From Thiorhodovibrio winogradskyi (lineage in GTDB: Bacteria; Pseudomonadota; Gammaproteobacteria; Chromatiales; Chromatiaceae): a stretch of 64,000 bases of DNA. The position numbers and the translations under genes were made by a program. Below the pieces are notes generated by a model. That model was given only the letters and a program-made list of their open reading frames with translations, had not been told where the DNA came from and ran no database searches. The DNA is taken from positions 1,375,531 to 1,439,530 of the forward strand of contig NZ_CP121472.1 of assembly GCF_036208045.1 (NCBI RefSeq). The letters run 5' to 3'. This document shows positions 46,036-56,350 of the stretch, in pieces (within the stretch, counting starts at the first letter, position 1; every line of letters begins with the position of its first letter).

Positions 46036-46692
46036 TCAAGGCTCGTAGGTCTTCACCCCATTCGGCGAGCCCAGAATCAGCATGTCGGCCCGACGCAAGG
46101 CAAACAGGCCCACGGTGACCACGCCGGCGATGTTATTGATCTGCTGCTCCAGGGCCATGGGATCCTGAATCTCGAGGCCCTGAATATCCAGGATGGCATT
46201 GCCGTTATCGGTCACGAAGCCTTCACGCCACACCGGCGTGCCACCGAGCTTGACCAACTGTCGTGCCACATAGCTGCGCGCCATGGGGATGACCTCGACT
46301 GGCAAAGGGAAGGCGCCCAGCACATCGACGCGCTTGCTTTCATCGGCAATACAGACAAAGGTCTCGCTCGCGGCGGCGACGATTTTCTCGCGCGTCAGCG
46401 CCCCGCCTCCGCCCTTGATGAGTTGCAGGCGACCATTGGCCTCGTCGGCACCATCGACATAAAGCGACAGATCGCCAACGCTGTTAAGATCAAACACCTC
46501 GATACCATGGCTTTTCAGCCGTTCGCTCGAGACATCGGAACTCGAGACCGCGCCCTCGAAACGGCCTTTGATCCGGGCAAGATAATCGATAAAGTGGTTC
46601 ACGGTCGAGCCGGTACCGACGCCGATAATGCCACCCTGCACATAGGCCAGGGCGGCCTCGGCGGCTTGTTTTTTGAGTTCGTCCTGAGTCAT
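46036..46692 (-). CDS. rpiA: ribose-5-phosphate isomerase A
   Basis: A 218-residue RpiA, near the 219 of E. coli. [15 protein letters not shown] is the phosphate loop, [27 protein letters not shown] the active site with its catalytic Glu, and [12 protein letters not shown] and [12 protein letters not shown] are family blocks. It converts ribose-5-phosphate and ribulose-5-phosphate in the pentose phosphate and Calvin cycles. It is divergent from ilvA. Confidence 0.95.
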   Translation of the reverse strand: MTQDELKKQAAEAALAYVQGGIIGVGTGSTVNHFIDYLARIKGRFEGAVSSSDVSSERLKSHGIEVFDLNSVGDLSLYVDGADEANGRLQLIKGGGGALTREKIVAAASETFVCIADESKRVDVLGAFPLPVEVIPMARSYVARQLVKLGGTPVWREGFVTDNGNAILDIQGLEIQDPMALEQQINNIAGVVTVGLFALRRADMLILGSPNGVKTYEP

Positions 46693-46958
46693 GGGGCGCA
46701 AGCTCCTGGGGTAAGATGATGGTTGATGGATAAGGGTTGTCAGGATGATGGCGTCGGCATTGAGGCCTGGGCTGCGCATCTTGGCAATGGCCAAGGCTGA
46801 GCGCGGCACCATCCCTGAAAATGAATCCGCTGTTTCACGCCATGGTCAGGCATGAATCATATAAGTCAGGCACCGATCATAACAGAGCGGCCCCAAACCC
46901 GCCCCGACCTTCTGTCGCCGTCACTATCCCCCGCCTTTGCTTAACTCCTGGTTCTCGC

Positions 46959-48488
46959 ATGCCTCATCGTTACATCGAACGCATCCTGAAAGCCCGCGTC
47001 TATGAGGTCGCGACCGAAACCCCGCTAACCCCCGCGCCCCTGCTGTCGCGTCGGCTGTCCAATCAGGTCTTCCTGAAGCGTGAGGACTTGCAGCCAGTGT
47101 TCTCCTTCAAGCTGCGCGGCGCCTACAACAAGCTGCGTCATCTCCCGCCCGAGGCCCTGGCGAGTGGGGTCATTGCCGCCTCCGCGGGTAATCATGCCCA
47201 GGGGGTGTCGCTCGGTGCCGCGCGACTCGGGGCCGAGGCGACCATTGTGATGCCACGCACCACCCCCGCCATTAAGGTCCAGGCGGTGCGCAATCTTGGC
47301 GGACGCGCGCTCCTGCATGGCGACTCTTACGACGAGGCCTGCGCCCACGCCTTCGCGTTGGCCGAGGAACGCAAGCTGACCTTCATCCATCCCTTCGATG
47401 ACCCGGACGTGATCGCCGGTCAGGGCACCATCGGCATGGAACTGCTGCGCCAGCACCCGGATCCGCCAGCGGCCATCTTCGTGCCCGTCGGCGGTGGCGG
47501 GTTGATCGCGGGCATTGCCGCCTATGTCAAGTATTTGCGCCCGGAGGTACTGATCATTGGCGTTGAACCGGCCGAGGCGCCAACCCTGCATCGGGCGCTG
47601 GCCGCCGGCGAGCCTGTCGATCTGCCCGAGGTGGGGCTGTTCGCCGATGGCGTGGCGGTGCGGCGCATTGGTGCCGAGACCTTTCGGGTGGCACGCGAAT
47701 GCGTGGACGAGGTCATTCTGGTCGATACCGATGAGATCTGCGCCGCCATCAAGGACATTTACGATGATACCCGCGGAATCGCCGAACCGGCCGGCGCGCT
47801 GGCGGTTGCCGGGCTCAAGCGCTATGTGGAAGTTTATGGCCTGCGTGACGAACATCTGATCGCCATCGAGAGCGGCGCCAATATCAACTTCGACCGCTTG
47901 CGCCACGTCGCCGAGCGCGCCGAACTCGGCGAGCGGCGCGAGGCGCTGTTCGCGGTCGGCATCCCCGAGCGTCCCGGCAGTTTTCTCGCTTTCTGCAAGG
48001 CGATTGGCAAGCGCCAAATTACCGAGTTCAACTACCGCTACAGCGACGCCAGCGAGGCTCAGGTGTTCGTTGGTATCGAGCTTGGTGGTGGCGCGCAAGA
48101 GCGGCGCGAACTGGCCGAGCGCCTGGAGAAAAAGGGCTTTCGCGTGCTCGACATGAGTGAGAACGAGACCGCGAAGCTGCATATTCGCTTCATGGTCGGC
48201 GGCCATGCACCGGGACTGACGGACGAGCGCCTGGTGCGCTTTGAATTTCCCGAACGCCCCGGCGCGCTGCTGAATTTTTTATCCAACCTCGGCCGACGCT
48301 GGAACATCAGCTTGTTCCATTATCGCAACCATGGTGCCGCCTACGGACGGGTGCTGATGGGTATTCAGGTTCCAGCGGCTGACGCGGGGGAGCTGAATCA
48401 GAGTCTGCAGAGGCTCGGTTATCCCTTTTGGGACGAGACCGACAACCCAGCCTGTCGGCTCTTTGCCGGTAGCGACTTCGTCACATAG
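46959..48488 (+). CDS. ilvA: threonine ammonia-lyase, biosynthetic
   Basis: A 509-residue IlvA from the ATG at 46959. The PLP lysine is Lys51 in SFKLRGAYNK; SAGNHAQGVSLGA and PVGGGGLIAGIA are the cofactor-binding loops. Two C-terminal ACT-like regulatory domains are present (FAVGIPERPGSFLAFCKAIG, FEFPERPGALLNFLSNLG), so isoleucine feedback control is expected. It catalyses threonine to 2-oxobutanoate plus ammonia. Confidence 0.95.
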   Translation: MPHRYIERILKARVYEVATETPLTPAPLLSRRLSNQVFLKREDLQPVFSFKLRGAYNKLRHLPPEALASGVIAASAGNHAQGVSLGAARLGAEATIVMPRTTPAIKVQAVRNLGGRALLHGDSYDEACAHAFALAEERKLTFIHPFDDPDVIAGQGTIGMELLRQHPDPPAAIFVPVGGGGLIAGIAAYVKYLRPEVLIIGVEPAEAPTLHRALAAGEPVDLPEVGLFADGVAVRRIGAETFRVARECVDEVILVDTDEICAAIKDIYDDTRGIAEPAGALAVAGLKRYVEVYGLRDEHLIAIESGANINFDRLRHVAERAELGERREALFAVGIPERPGSFLAFCKAIGKRQITEFNYRYSDASEAQVFVGIELGGGAQERRELAERLEKKGFRVLDMSENETAKLHIRFMVGGHAPGLTDERLVRFEFPERPGALLNFLSNLGRRWNISLFHYRNHGAAYGRVLMGIQVPAADAGELNQSLQRLGYPFWDETDNPACRLFAGSDFVT

Positions 48489-48537
48489 CCAGTCGATAGA
48501 TCCCCTGACCGATCGATCCCGTGCCTGAAAAAATCGC

Positions 48538-49161
48538 CTAACGGATACGCCCGCTGAGGCTTTCAACCGCATTGACAGCCGCCGCGGCGGCGACATCGGC
48601 ATCCGCCTCGCGCCCGGCCATGGTCAGGCGACCGAAAGCGCCGACCGCGCGCGCGTCGACCAGGGTGACATTGGCGGCCTTCTCGGCTTCGTTGGCGGCG
48701 TAGACGATATAGCCAGCCGGCTCGGTTTCCAGGATGAACAGGCTTTGCCCAGGCAGAATCATGGAGCCGCGGCGGTTTTGGCGGTTGATCAGCACCGCGT
48801 GATCCGGCGTCACCGCGCGGATGATCTCGGTCCAGGCCACCTGGCATTTCTGGCGGTCGCCCTCGCCCACGCCAAGACGATTCAGCACCGTGCGCCCGGC
48901 CTCAAGTACATCACTCTGGTCGCGTTGATGAATGACCATGGTGCCGAAGGCGCGCTCCACCACCTGCTGGCTTAAGTGCACCCGGGTGGCTTTCAGTGCA
49001 ATGTCCGTCAACCGGTGAATCGCCATGCCGGGGGAGACCTCAAGCCACAGACAGGCATCGCCCGGCACCGGCAGGAAGCCTTGAGACACACTGCCCATGT
49101 AGGCCGCGAGCTGCGGCTGCAGGGAGTCGATGAAGACGTAGGTCTTAAGCTCGATGGACAT
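48538..49161 (-). CDS. csoS1D: CsoS1D-type tandem BMC-domain carboxysome shell protein
   Basis: A 207-residue protein with two fused BMC domains of the CsoS1D/CcmP class: [46 protein letters not shown] in the first and [38 protein letters not shown] in the second. These form gated pseudo-hexamer pores in carboxysome shells. I use the ATG at 49161; a TTG frame to 49245 would add 28 residues, and cyanobacterial CsoS1D does carry an N-terminal extension. No other carboxysome or RuBisCO gene is in the window. Confidence 0.85.
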   Translation of the reverse strand: MSIELKTYVFIDSLQPQLAAYMGSVSQGFLPVPGDACLWLEVSPGMAIHRLTDIALKATRVHLSQQVVERAFGTMVIHQRDQSDVLEAGRTVLNRLGVGEGDRQKCQVAWTEIIRAVTPDHAVLINRQNRRGSMILPGQSLFILETEPAGYIVYAANEAEKAANVTLVDARAVGAFGRLTMAGREADADVAAAAAVNAVESLSGRIR

Positions 49162-49254
49162 GGGGCAGGTTTGGGGCTTGTTCTGGGGCCTGTTTGGAGT
49201 TGTGATCGGAGTTGGGGCCAGAGTTGGGTTCAGGACTGATGTCAATCTCGACTG

Positions 49255-50259
49255 TCATCGCCTTGCCGCTACCGGCTCCTGGCCAGTGTCGAGCAGTCCG
49301 CGCGCCTGACGGTCGGCATGATAAGACGACCGCACCATGGCCCCCGCCGCAACAGCGGCAAAGCCCAGGGCGCGACCCTCGACCTCAAGCTCGGCGAAGG
49401 CAGCGGGCGTCCAGTATTCACGCACCGGCAGATGCTCCGCGCTTGGCTGCAAATACTGACCAATGGTCAGCATGTCGCAGTCATGCGCGCGCAGATCGCG
49501 CATCACCGCCAGCACCTCGGCACGCGTCTCGCCCAGTCCAAGCATCAGTCCAGACTTGGTCGGCACCCGTGGGTGACGTGCCTTGAACGCCCGCAGCAGG
49601 TTGAGCGAGCCCTGATAATCCGCGCCTGGGCGCGCCTGGGCATATAGCCTGGGTACAGTCTCAAGATTGTGATTGAACACATCAGGCACCGAGTCAGCGG
49701 AAAACTGCTCCAGCGCCATCGCCTCGCGGCCGCGAAAATCAGGTACCAGCACCTCAAGCCGGGTCTGCTTGCATCGCACGCGAATCGCTCGCAGGCAATC
49801 AGCAAAATGCCCGGCACCGCCATCGCGCAGATCGTCGCGATCCACCGAGGTGATGACCACATAGCTCAGACCCATGCGGGCGATGGCCTCGGCCAGGCGC
49901 GCGGGCTCCTTGGGGTCAGGCGGCTCGGGGCGCCCATGAGCAACATCGCAGAAGGGGCAGCGACGGGTGCAAAGATCGCCCAGGATCATGAAGGTCGCGG
50001 TGCCATGGGCGAAGCATTCGCCCAGATTGGGGCACTGCGCCTCCTCGCACACCGTGGCGAGCGCGGAATCGCGCAATAACCGGCGAATGCGCGCCACCCC
50101 GGCACCGAGCGGGGCCTTGGCGCGAATCCAGGCGGGCTTGCGCAACGCGGGGCCGTCTGACTCGACCCGAACCGGAATGCGCGCGACTTTGTCGCGCCCG
50201 CGCTCGTGCGTGCGCGGATTCTGGCGCGACGAGGGCATCAATGTTTCGGTAGTTGGCAT
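49255..50259 (-). CDS. lipA: lipoyl synthase
   Basis: A 334-residue LipA. Both Fe-S cluster motifs are visible: [12 protein letters not shown] (auxiliary cluster) and [10 protein letters not shown] (radical SAM cluster). The [14 protein letters not shown] and [10 protein letters not shown] blocks are intact, and the C-terminal RSSYHAD Arg-Ser-Ser motif is present. It inserts two sulfurs into protein-bound octanoate. No lipB is next to it in this window. Confidence 0.96.
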   Translation of the reverse strand: MPTTETLMPSSRQNPRTHERGRDKVARIPVRVESDGPALRKPAWIRAKAPLGAGVARIRRLLRDSALATVCEEAQCPNLGECFAHGTATFMILGDLCTRRCPFCDVAHGRPEPPDPKEPARLAEAIARMGLSYVVITSVDRDDLRDGGAGHFADCLRAIRVRCKQTRLEVLVPDFRGREAMALEQFSADSVPDVFNHNLETVPRLYAQARPGADYQGSLNLLRAFKARHPRVPTKSGLMLGLGETRAEVLAVMRDLRAHDCDMLTIGQYLQPSAEHLPVREYWTPAAFAELEVEGRALGFAAVAAGAMVRSSYHADRQARGLLDTGQEPVAARR

Positions 50260-50564
50260 GGGTCGGGGGATCTAAATTACAAAAATGGGGGGCGATATGG
50301 GGGCGAAATGGGATTTGAGATGCCGCATTACCGGATCTCAACCCGGATCGCAATCAGAATCACAATGAACAGGTACGGCAACACAAAGCTCCTAAGTCTA
50401 ACATTGTTCCCGCGCTTTTTTCGCACTGGATCGCGGAGGCCAAGTTGGCAAGCTTCTCCAGATCATTGTGCGGCACCCCAGGTCCGCCATGCAGAACCAG
50501 AAATGGCGTGCGCTCGGGCGCAGCACCGCCGCCGATGGACCTTGCCCAATGGCAATAGGCTTGC
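50260..50564. other. intergenic region, nothing recognised
   Basis: About 305 bases between lipA and the GrpE-like gene. Short frames on both strands lack ribosome sites and family resemblance. Confidence 0.45.
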
Positions 50565-51095
50565 TCAACCGCGATCTAGTGCTTTTGTCCCATTCGCGTC
50601 AGGGCCATCGCTCTTTGGGAAGGCGGCCGGTGCCTGGCCGCGCGACGCGGTGATGACCTCCGCTGGCCTGAGAATCTGCTCCCCACGGCGATACCCGCCG
50701 CGCACCACCGCCAGAATAGTCCCTTCTTCCACCTCGTCCGTCGCCTGGGTCTCGATCACCTTGCAGCGCCCGATTTCGGCGCGGCCAGCGGGAAACTCGA
50801 GCTGTTTGATACCCTGTGCTTCCAACAGTCGCCTGAGCTTGCGTTGAATGGCTCCAAAACTGTTGAAGGCGCGTTTGGTCGACTTATCGAGGGAATCCTG
50901 GTTCAGCTTGTTGAACAGATTTTCAAAAGCGTCCAGCGCCCTCACCACCAGCTCCAAGAAAAAATCGTTCTCCTTATCCTGGGCCTCGCGATCCTGGGCC
51001 TCGCGCTTGTGGGCTTCCAGCTCGGTCCCCAAGCCGATCATGGCTCGCTGGAGCTCGATCAGCTTGTTTCTAAGGTGCTCTTTTATCGCTGACAC
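50565..51095 (-). CDS. divergent GrpE-like nucleotide exchange factor
   Basis: A 176-residue protein. The N-terminal half is a long helical coiled coil, and the C-terminal half resembles the GrpE beta domain (EGTILAVVRGGYRRGEQILRPAEVI). Canonical GrpE motifs in the helix are poorly conserved, and the gene is not next to dnaK or dnaJ, so it is probably a second, specialised exchange factor for an Hsp70-like partner elsewhere. A short frame upstream (51109-51246) is interrupted and may be a remnant of a former neighbour. Confidence 0.7.
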   Translation of the reverse strand: MSAIKEHLRNKLIELQRAMIGLGTELEAHKREAQDREAQDKENDFFLELVVRALDAFENLFNKLNQDSLDKSTKRAFNSFGAIQRKLRRLLEAQGIKQLEFPAGRAEIGRCKVIETQATDEVEEGTILAVVRGGYRRGEQILRPAEVITASRGQAPAAFPKSDGPDANGTKALDRG

Positions 51096-51356
51096 TCAAC
51101 AGAGCCGCTCAGCAGAGCCGCTCAAGCCGCGGCAGGTTGTTCTCGATCTTCGACTCGGACTCCCCGATCAGCTCGGACAAGCGACCGCAAGCATCGAGGC
51201 TATGCTCGAATTCGGCGACGGCGCGTGCCAAGGAGTTGAGTTTTTAGCTGAAGGAAAGTTGCGTGAGCCGGAACATGACAAATCTGGTCAAATTGAACTA
51301 CCTAGATTATCCCGTCAATTGGAAAACAGATCGCCGAGGATTTCATGCCCATGGCA

Positions 51357-52703
51357 TCAGCGGGTTTTAGTCAACTCGCGCGCGCCAAGTGGCAGACTGA
51401 CGGAGACTCCAAGGCCGCCAAGCTCAGAGCGTCCAATATGCAAATCGCCGCAATACAGCTGAAGGATCTCGCGCACGATCGACAGTCCCAATCCGTGGCC
51501 TTCGGTGCGCTCGTCAAGGCGTGAACCACGCGCGAGAATCTTGCTCAGTGCTGGTTGGGGACAACCTGGGCCATCGTCCTCGACCTGAATCCGACAGACT
51601 CCATCCTTGACTCCCAGCATGATCCGTACCCAGCTTCGTCCCCATTTGCAGGCGTTGTCGAGCAGATTGCCTAGAAGTTCGAGCATGTCTTCGCGGTCGA
51701 AGGGGAGTGGATCGGGGTGGGTGGTTGTCCAGTCGATGCGCAGATCCTTGTCTGCGTAGATCTGGCGCAGCAGTCGGATCAGCGGGCCGAGCTCGGCATC
51801 GGCGTCGAACCAGGCACCGGCGGCCGGCGCGCCGGACAGGCGGGCGCGGCGCAACTCGCGCTCGAGCAGCTTTTCGATCTGTGCGCATTGAGCGCGTGCG
51901 CTGTCCCTATCCAAGACCGTGGCTGTATCGGATTCCAGTGCGCGCAGGAGCACCGCCAGTGGTCCCTTGAGCGCATGGGCCAGATTTCCAGCGGCCTGGC
52001 GCGAGCGCATCAGGCGCGCGGACTGCACGGCGAGCAGACCGTTGAACTTGCGGACCAGCGGCAGGAATTCCCGGGGCACGGATTCGGTCAGCTGTCCAGT
52101 GGCGCCGGCTTCGAGACGGTCGATGTCGCGGTAGAGGGGCGCCAGCAGGGCGAACACGTGCTTGAGTATCCAACCTTGAATCAGCAGCATGCCGAAAAAA
52201 CCCAAGAGCGCGAGTAGCGCTACTGTGTGCTCAAAGCCACGAATCTCGCCCATAATCGGGCGCACGTCCTCCGCCAGGGTTAGGGTGAATTCCTGGCCAT
52301 TGCGGCGGTAGCCCGCGCTCCATACCAGCAATTCTTGGCCATCCGGTCCGGGTTGCGTCCAGCTGGTCCGCTCTCCGACTGGCAGCAGCGGTGCTGTCAG
52401 GTTGAAATCCCACACTGAGCGCGAACGCCAGGCGATGCTGCTTGGTGTGCGCAGCAATTGATAATGGCCTGAGTAAGGACGCCTGGTGACAGGCGGGAGA
52501 TGGCGCTCGGCAACGCGTGGCTGGCCGTCTTGGAGGAAGCGCAGATTTGCGAGCAGGGTGTCGGCATCGTGCTCGAGTCGGCTGAGCACCAGGGCATCGG
52601 CGCTGCGATGCAGGGCGGCATGGCCGAGCCACCAGGCACCCAGGATCAGCAACAGCAGACTGAGCGACAGGCCGAGATTCAGGCGGCGTTCGAGCGAGGT
52701 CAT
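51357..52703 (-). CDS. two-component sensor histidine kinase
   Basis: A 448-residue PhoQ-like kinase with two membrane helices ([40 protein letters not shown]) around a periplasmic sensor of about 140 residues. The HAMP-like region is followed by the dimerisation His near residue 243 ([14 protein letters not shown]) and the ATPase domain ([25 protein letters not shown]). The start overlaps the response-regulator stop by four bases. Confidence 0.92.
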   Translation of the reverse strand: MTSLERRLNLGLSLSLLLLILGAWWLGHAALHRSADALVLSRLEHDADTLLANLRFLQDGQPRVAERHLPPVTRRPYSGHYQLLRTPSSIAWRSRSVWDFNLTAPLLPVGERTSWTQPGPDGQELLVWSAGYRRNGQEFTLTLAEDVRPIMGEIRGFEHTVALLALLGFFGMLLIQGWILKHVFALLAPLYRDIDRLEAGATGQLTESVPREFLPLVRKFNGLLAVQSARLMRSRQAAGNLAHALKGPLAVLLRALESDTATVLDRDSARAQCAQIEKLLERELRRARLSGAPAAGAWFDADAELGPLIRLLRQIYADKDLRIDWTTTHPDPLPFDREDMLELLGNLLDNACKWGRSWVRIMLGVKDGVCRIQVEDDGPGCPQPALSKILARGSRLDERTEGHGLGLSIVREILQLYCGDLHIGRSELGGLGVSVSLPLGARELTKTR

Positions 52704-53395
52704 TGGTTGGAAGGGGCATCGGCAGCCGCGTCCGACACTGGCCCAAAGCGGTACCCCTGCCCGCGTTGGGTGCGAATGAAACCGGCACCGATTTTTTCGC
52801 GCAGGCGCCGCACATAGACCTCGATCAAGTTGCTGCCGCGTTCGTTGTGCTGATCGTAGAGATGGTCGGTCAGTTGCTCCTTGGCGAGCAGTTTGCCGGC
52901 GTGGCACATGAAATACCGCAGCAGGCGAAACTCCATGCCGGTCAGCGCGACAATGGTGCCATCGGCAAGGGCCACCTCTTGGCGGTCCTCGTCCAGGGTC
53001 AGGCCGGCAACGCTGAGCCGCGCTTGCATCTGTCCGGCCGTGCGCCGCAGGAGCGCTTGCAGGCGGGCGAGCAGTTCCTCGGTGTGAAACGGCTTGCCGA
53101 GATAATCATCGGCTCCCGCCTTGAGCCCGTCGACCCGTTCATGCCAAGCATTGCGCGCGGTCAGGATGAGCACGGGAGTTGTTAGCCTCTGTTTGCGCCA
53201 GTCGCGAAGCAGCTCGAGTCCGGGGCGACCGGGTAGACCGAGATCGAGCACGATGGCGTCATATTCGGTAAATAAGGGGGCCGGCTGCGCCTCGAGTCCG
53301 TCGTGGAGTAGGTCGATGGCGAAACCGGCGCGCATGAGCGCCTTGGCCAAGAGATCGGCCAGGGCAGTATCGTCTTCGACCAGCAGCAGGCGCAT
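52700..53395 (-). CDS. OmpR/PhoP-family response regulator
   Basis: A 231-residue regulator: receiver with acidic pocket EDD at 7-9, phospho-acceptor Asp51 and Lys in GKPF near 101, then a winged-helix DNA-binding domain ([42 protein letters not shown]). It pairs with the coupled kinase downstream. The PepSY gene lies 154 bases upstream on the same strand. Confidence 0.94.
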   Translation of the reverse strand: MRLLLVEDDTALADLLAKALMRAGFAIDLLHDGLEAQPAPLFTEYDAIVLDLGLPGRPGLELLRDWRKQRLTTPVLILTARNAWHERVDGLKAGADDYLGKPFHTEELLARLQALLRRTAGQMQARLSVAGLTLDEDRQEVALADGTIVALTGMEFRLLRYFMCHAGKLLAKEQLTDHLYDQHNERGSNLIEVYVRRLREKIGAGFIRTQRGQGYRFGPVSDAAADAPSNQ

Positions 53396-53549
53396 GGGTT
53401 AGAGCCGGGCTCAGAGCCAGCCCTGACGGGAGGGTCCAGAGGCTGTGGAGGTGAGATCCTGTCGCTTCGAGTCGAGGAAAAAAGCCCATGGGGCCAGCGA
53501 GAGAGCCGACTGTATGAGGCCGTGACCGCTGCTATTGCGCGCTGACGGG

Positions 53550-53894
53550 CTAATCATGCTCGTGCTCCAGCTCTAGCTCCAGGAGTTCGCCAGTGAGGGC
53601 ATCGAATTCAAGCTCCCAGAGTTCACCGTCAGCGCCGAGCATCAGGAGCTCATAGATGGTAATGCCCTGCTCGGGTTCCCAGTCCAGCTCTGCTTCGATG
53701 AGTATCCCGGGTTTGCGCTTGCGCGCCTCCGTGATCAGCTGTTCCAGGGGCAGGATGCGACCCTGCTCGGTCAGGGTTCGGACTTGTTCGGCGTCTTCCG
53801 ATGCAAGAGCCAAGGCGGCCATCAGCAGCAAGGACGTCCCACCAGTCCAGCGCAGCAAGCGGTGCGTTAGCCTTCGCTTCAGTGTCTTATTCAT
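53550..53894 (-). CDS. PepSY domain-containing secreted protein
   Basis: A 114-residue protein with a signal peptide (LLLMAALALASE) and one PepSY domain (LPLEQLITEARKRKPGILIEAELDWEPEQGITIYELLMLGADGELWELEFDALTGELLELE). PepSY proteins are often encoded with PhoP/Q-like pairs and may modulate the sensor or an extracytoplasmic protease; here that is inferred from position. The C-terminus is acidic and ends in HEHD. The ATG at 53894 is preferred by the position of the signal peptide. Confidence 0.85.
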   Translation of the reverse strand: MNKTLKRRLTHRLLRWTGGTSLLLMAALALASEDAEQVRTLTEQGRILPLEQLITEARKRKPGILIEAELDWEPEQGITIYELLMLGADGELWELEFDALTGELLELELEHEHD

Positions 53895-54240
53895 ATTGTG
53901 TTTATAGTAGCGCATGAGTCTTAGAGTCAGTCTGGTGCATTGAGGCAGGTTGAGGCATCGCCTTGGTGCGGATAATTACAAACGAATCATGACGGATGGT
54001 TTGGCCATTGCGACAGGCCTACAGCCTGATTTTGGCGGCGATATCGCGATGAAGAAGCTACGAGGACTTAGGGTAGCGCTGTTTGCAAACCATTGTCATG
54101 CCAACCCATGTCGGAGCATCTGCTGCAACGCCTGCTGATCTTGGCAGGCGGCCAATGCTTATGGCATTCGCCAGCGGGTGCGGCACTTGAAGATTAGGTG
54201 ACTATGGCCTGCGGCGCGGGGTGAAGAAACGGACGCGGCG

Positions 54241-54256
54241 TTCAGTTTGAATTCAG
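54241..54256. promoter_or_regulatory. 11-base-spaced direct repeat, candidate OmpR-type site
   Basis: TTCAG-TTTGAA-TTCAG is a direct repeat with an 11-base period, as used by OmpR-family regulators, 82 bases before the ATG of the secreted protein at 54338 and in the region divergent from the PepSY gene. The rest of 53895-54337 shows no gene. The link to the nearby regulator is inference. Confidence 0.35.
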
Positions 54257-54337
54257 CCCGGCAGGCTAATCTCTCCGCACATTGCGCCTGCTTAGCACGC
54301 TTATCCACCCTGATCAGTGTTCCAGGAGAGATTGACC

Positions 54338-54766
54338 ATGACCCGCCTGCTTCCATCATTGACCGTACCCTTGCCCCATATTATCCACGGTTTGAGCTTG
54401 CTCGTATTGCTTGCGCCCGTTGCGGTGGTTTCAGCCGCCGAAGTGCGCGATTCCCGACCCGTGCTCGAGGTAAGGGACTCGCAGCGGGTGCATCTGTCCG
54501 CTGTCCGTCTGAGCCAGGACAATGACCAGCTGACGCTGCGCGGGCGCGCCTCCCGGCCCATCGCCCGGCGCGGCTTCATTCCCGGTGCCGTTCAGGTGAG
54601 TCTGCACGATCCCTCGGGCCAGACCCTGGCAACGCGCACAATCCGGCCCATGCGGCCCAATCGCCAGGCGCGTTTCAGTGACTTTTTCGTCCAGCTTCCC
54701 AAGCCAGATCCGATGCCCACCGGCACCCAGGTGAGGGTCGTGGCAGTGCCTGTCCCTTCTCATTGA
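54338..54766 (+). CDS. secreted hypothetical protein
   Basis: A 142-residue protein with a signal peptide (IIHGLSLLVLLAPVAVVSAAE) and a basic mature part (RVHLSAVRLSQDNDQLTLRGRASRPIARRGFIPGAVQVSLHDPSGQTLATRTI) that reads as a beta-sandwich. ATG at 54338 with AGGAGA nine bases upstream. It is divergent from the PepSY/two-component set, so it could be a target of that system. Family not recognised. Confidence 0.7.
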   Translation: MTRLLPSLTVPLPHIIHGLSLLVLLAPVAVVSAAEVRDSRPVLEVRDSQRVHLSAVRLSQDNDQLTLRGRASRPIARRGFIPGAVQVSLHDPSGQTLATRTIRPMRPNRQARFSDFFVQLPKPDPMPTGTQVRVVAVPVPSH

Positions 54767-54997
54767 ATGCGATGATCGGGTGATAAAACCAATCACCGCG
54801 GTCCGCCGGTTCCCGATCTGGGCTCTGATCTAAGTCCTGACTGGAATTTGACCACTCGCGTCTTTCACTGGCTGTTGGCGCTGGGCTAGTGCTCGGGCGT
54901 TGACCTCGACTGTAATGTGAATCAATTCCGCGTGGATTGAAAGTGCCTGGCGCCCCCGCTCTGGCGTGACGGCGTCCGCCGTCACCAAGGACATCCA

Positions 54998-55996
54998 TTA
55001 TTGCCCGTCACAATACGGCAGCGAAGCAGGCTGGGATGGGGGCTGCTTGCGCTGGTGGCGTGCAAGCATCGGCTCGAGTCCTTGCCTTGGCCAAAACCGA
55101 GGCTCGCCGATTTCCTTCAGACAGGATGCATTCCAATAGAGCCCCAACCGAGACAAGGATTGGCCGGCCGCGACCGCTCGCGCGACGGCCTCGATGTCGG
55201 CGGCCTCGGGATAGATGTACAAGCTGGTCGGCTGCTGTTGCGTGATACTGACGATTTCCCGCGCGCCCCGTGGTGACCAGCTGGTGCAGCCGCTGCTGCG
55301 GCCCGAGGAGTAGTCCACCAGCTCTCCGAGCGGAACATAACCGCTTGCATTGGCATGGGGGCTGCTCGGGTCGCGCAACAGGCAGGCGCCCTTGATCAAG
55401 ACCGCCGCATGTCCCCCGATCGCGCGCTGCTCGGCGTTCGCGGTTTCGCCTTCGCCCGCGAAAGGAATGAAGGGACGCACCAGCGCCGCCTTCCGCCCCG
55501 AGGAAGCCTGGTAATACCCTTTAAAGGAGGTTCTTGTCTCATCGGTCACATAGACCCCTCCGGCGGTCAGCCTGGAGCCCAAGGCATTGCTAAAATGCTT
55601 CGCGCAGCGTCTGCCGTTTCTGAAGTCCGCCATGCCGTCCAGGGTGCGACCGCCGCCGTGACCCGAGGAGATGGCACGAAATGACCGCTCGGACTCGCAG
55701 ATGATGTAAAAGCGCCGCCCCTGTCCGCCATCCTCCGATCCGTGTGGACGGGTCGCGTCCATGGCGAAGTAGCAGGGATTGCGCACGGCTCTGGCGGCGA
55801 CCTTGCGCTGATAGAGCGCGCGCGCCCGGTGCAAGACCAAGGGTGCGATTTGATCCTCGCCCTCGCCGACATGGGCCCGCAGCCAGCCAGGAAGATCCCT
55901 GGACTGCTCCGCGGTGAAGGATTGTGCCGACGCTGGAAAGGCGAGGGTGCCAATCAAGAGGCTGACAAGGGTCATCAGGCCAAATCTACTGTGCAT
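54998..55996 (-). CDS. murein L,D-transpeptidase family secreted protein
   Basis: A 332-residue protein with a signal peptide (LMTLVSLLIGTLAFPASAQ). The catalytic-domain-like features are AISSGHGGGRTL, CAKHFSNALGSRLTAGGVYVTDET, GGHAAVLIKGACLL and the SSGRSSGCTSWSPRGAREIVS motif holding the expected catalytic Cys. This is the YkuD_2-type family, acting on peptidoglycan cross-links in the periplasm. A decayed copy of the SSGCTSW segment lies at 61690-61765. Confidence 0.8.
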   Translation of the reverse strand: MHSRFGLMTLVSLLIGTLAFPASAQSFTAEQSRDLPGWLRAHVGEGEDQIAPLVLHRARALYQRKVAARAVRNPCYFAMDATRPHGSEDGGQGRRFYIICESERSFRAISSGHGGGRTLDGMADFRNGRRCAKHFSNALGSRLTAGGVYVTDETRTSFKGYYQASSGRKAALVRPFIPFAGEGETANAEQRAIGGHAAVLIKGACLLRDPSSPHANASGYVPLGELVDYSSGRSSGCTSWSPRGAREIVSITQQQPTSLYIYPEAADIEAVARAVAAGQSLSRLGLYWNASCLKEIGEPRFWPRQGLEPMLARHQRKQPPSQPASLPYCDGQ

Positions 55997-56155
55997 CGAT
56001 CAATCCTCTTGCCACCAAGCGTTGCAATCAGTCCTGGGGTTGGTCCGCGTTTGACGCAGCTGCTTGGCGCTTGCGCTGGCGGTTTCGACGTTTCGATCAC
56101 TGCCAAGCATGACGCTTCACCTATTGTCCAGGTTGAAATTGGCTGCCTTGCTTCC

Positions 56156-56288
56156 CAGCAATTCCAAATTTCGTTGTTTCATCTGGTGTAGAAGCGGCTT
56201 CCAGCGGCTTCATGACGCACCAAGATGGCGCGTCTACTAAGAACCGGGACAACAACCGGGAGCTGGAAAACGAAATTTGGAATTGCTG
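56156..56288. repeat. 20-base perfect inverted repeat
   Basis: CAGCAATTCCAAATTTCGTT at 56156-56175 and its exact reverse complement at 56269-56288 enclose 93 bases. The loop holds smaller repeats (GAAGCGGCTTCCAGCGGCTTC). It ends 62 bases before the antitoxin remnant. A related string (TTTGGAATTGCTG) is at 39245-39257, so this may be a dispersed element. Confidence 0.75.
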
Positions 56289-56350
56289 CTTGCTTCCAGA
56301 GCGCATGATGAGCATGTGGTAACCTAGTTACAATCCATGGAGAAGCTGCC

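Noticed and set aside
51109-51246. short minus-strand frame upstream of the GrpE-like gene
   Set aside because: No start with a ribosome site and an in-frame stop directly upstream; at most a remnant, so not listed as a gene.
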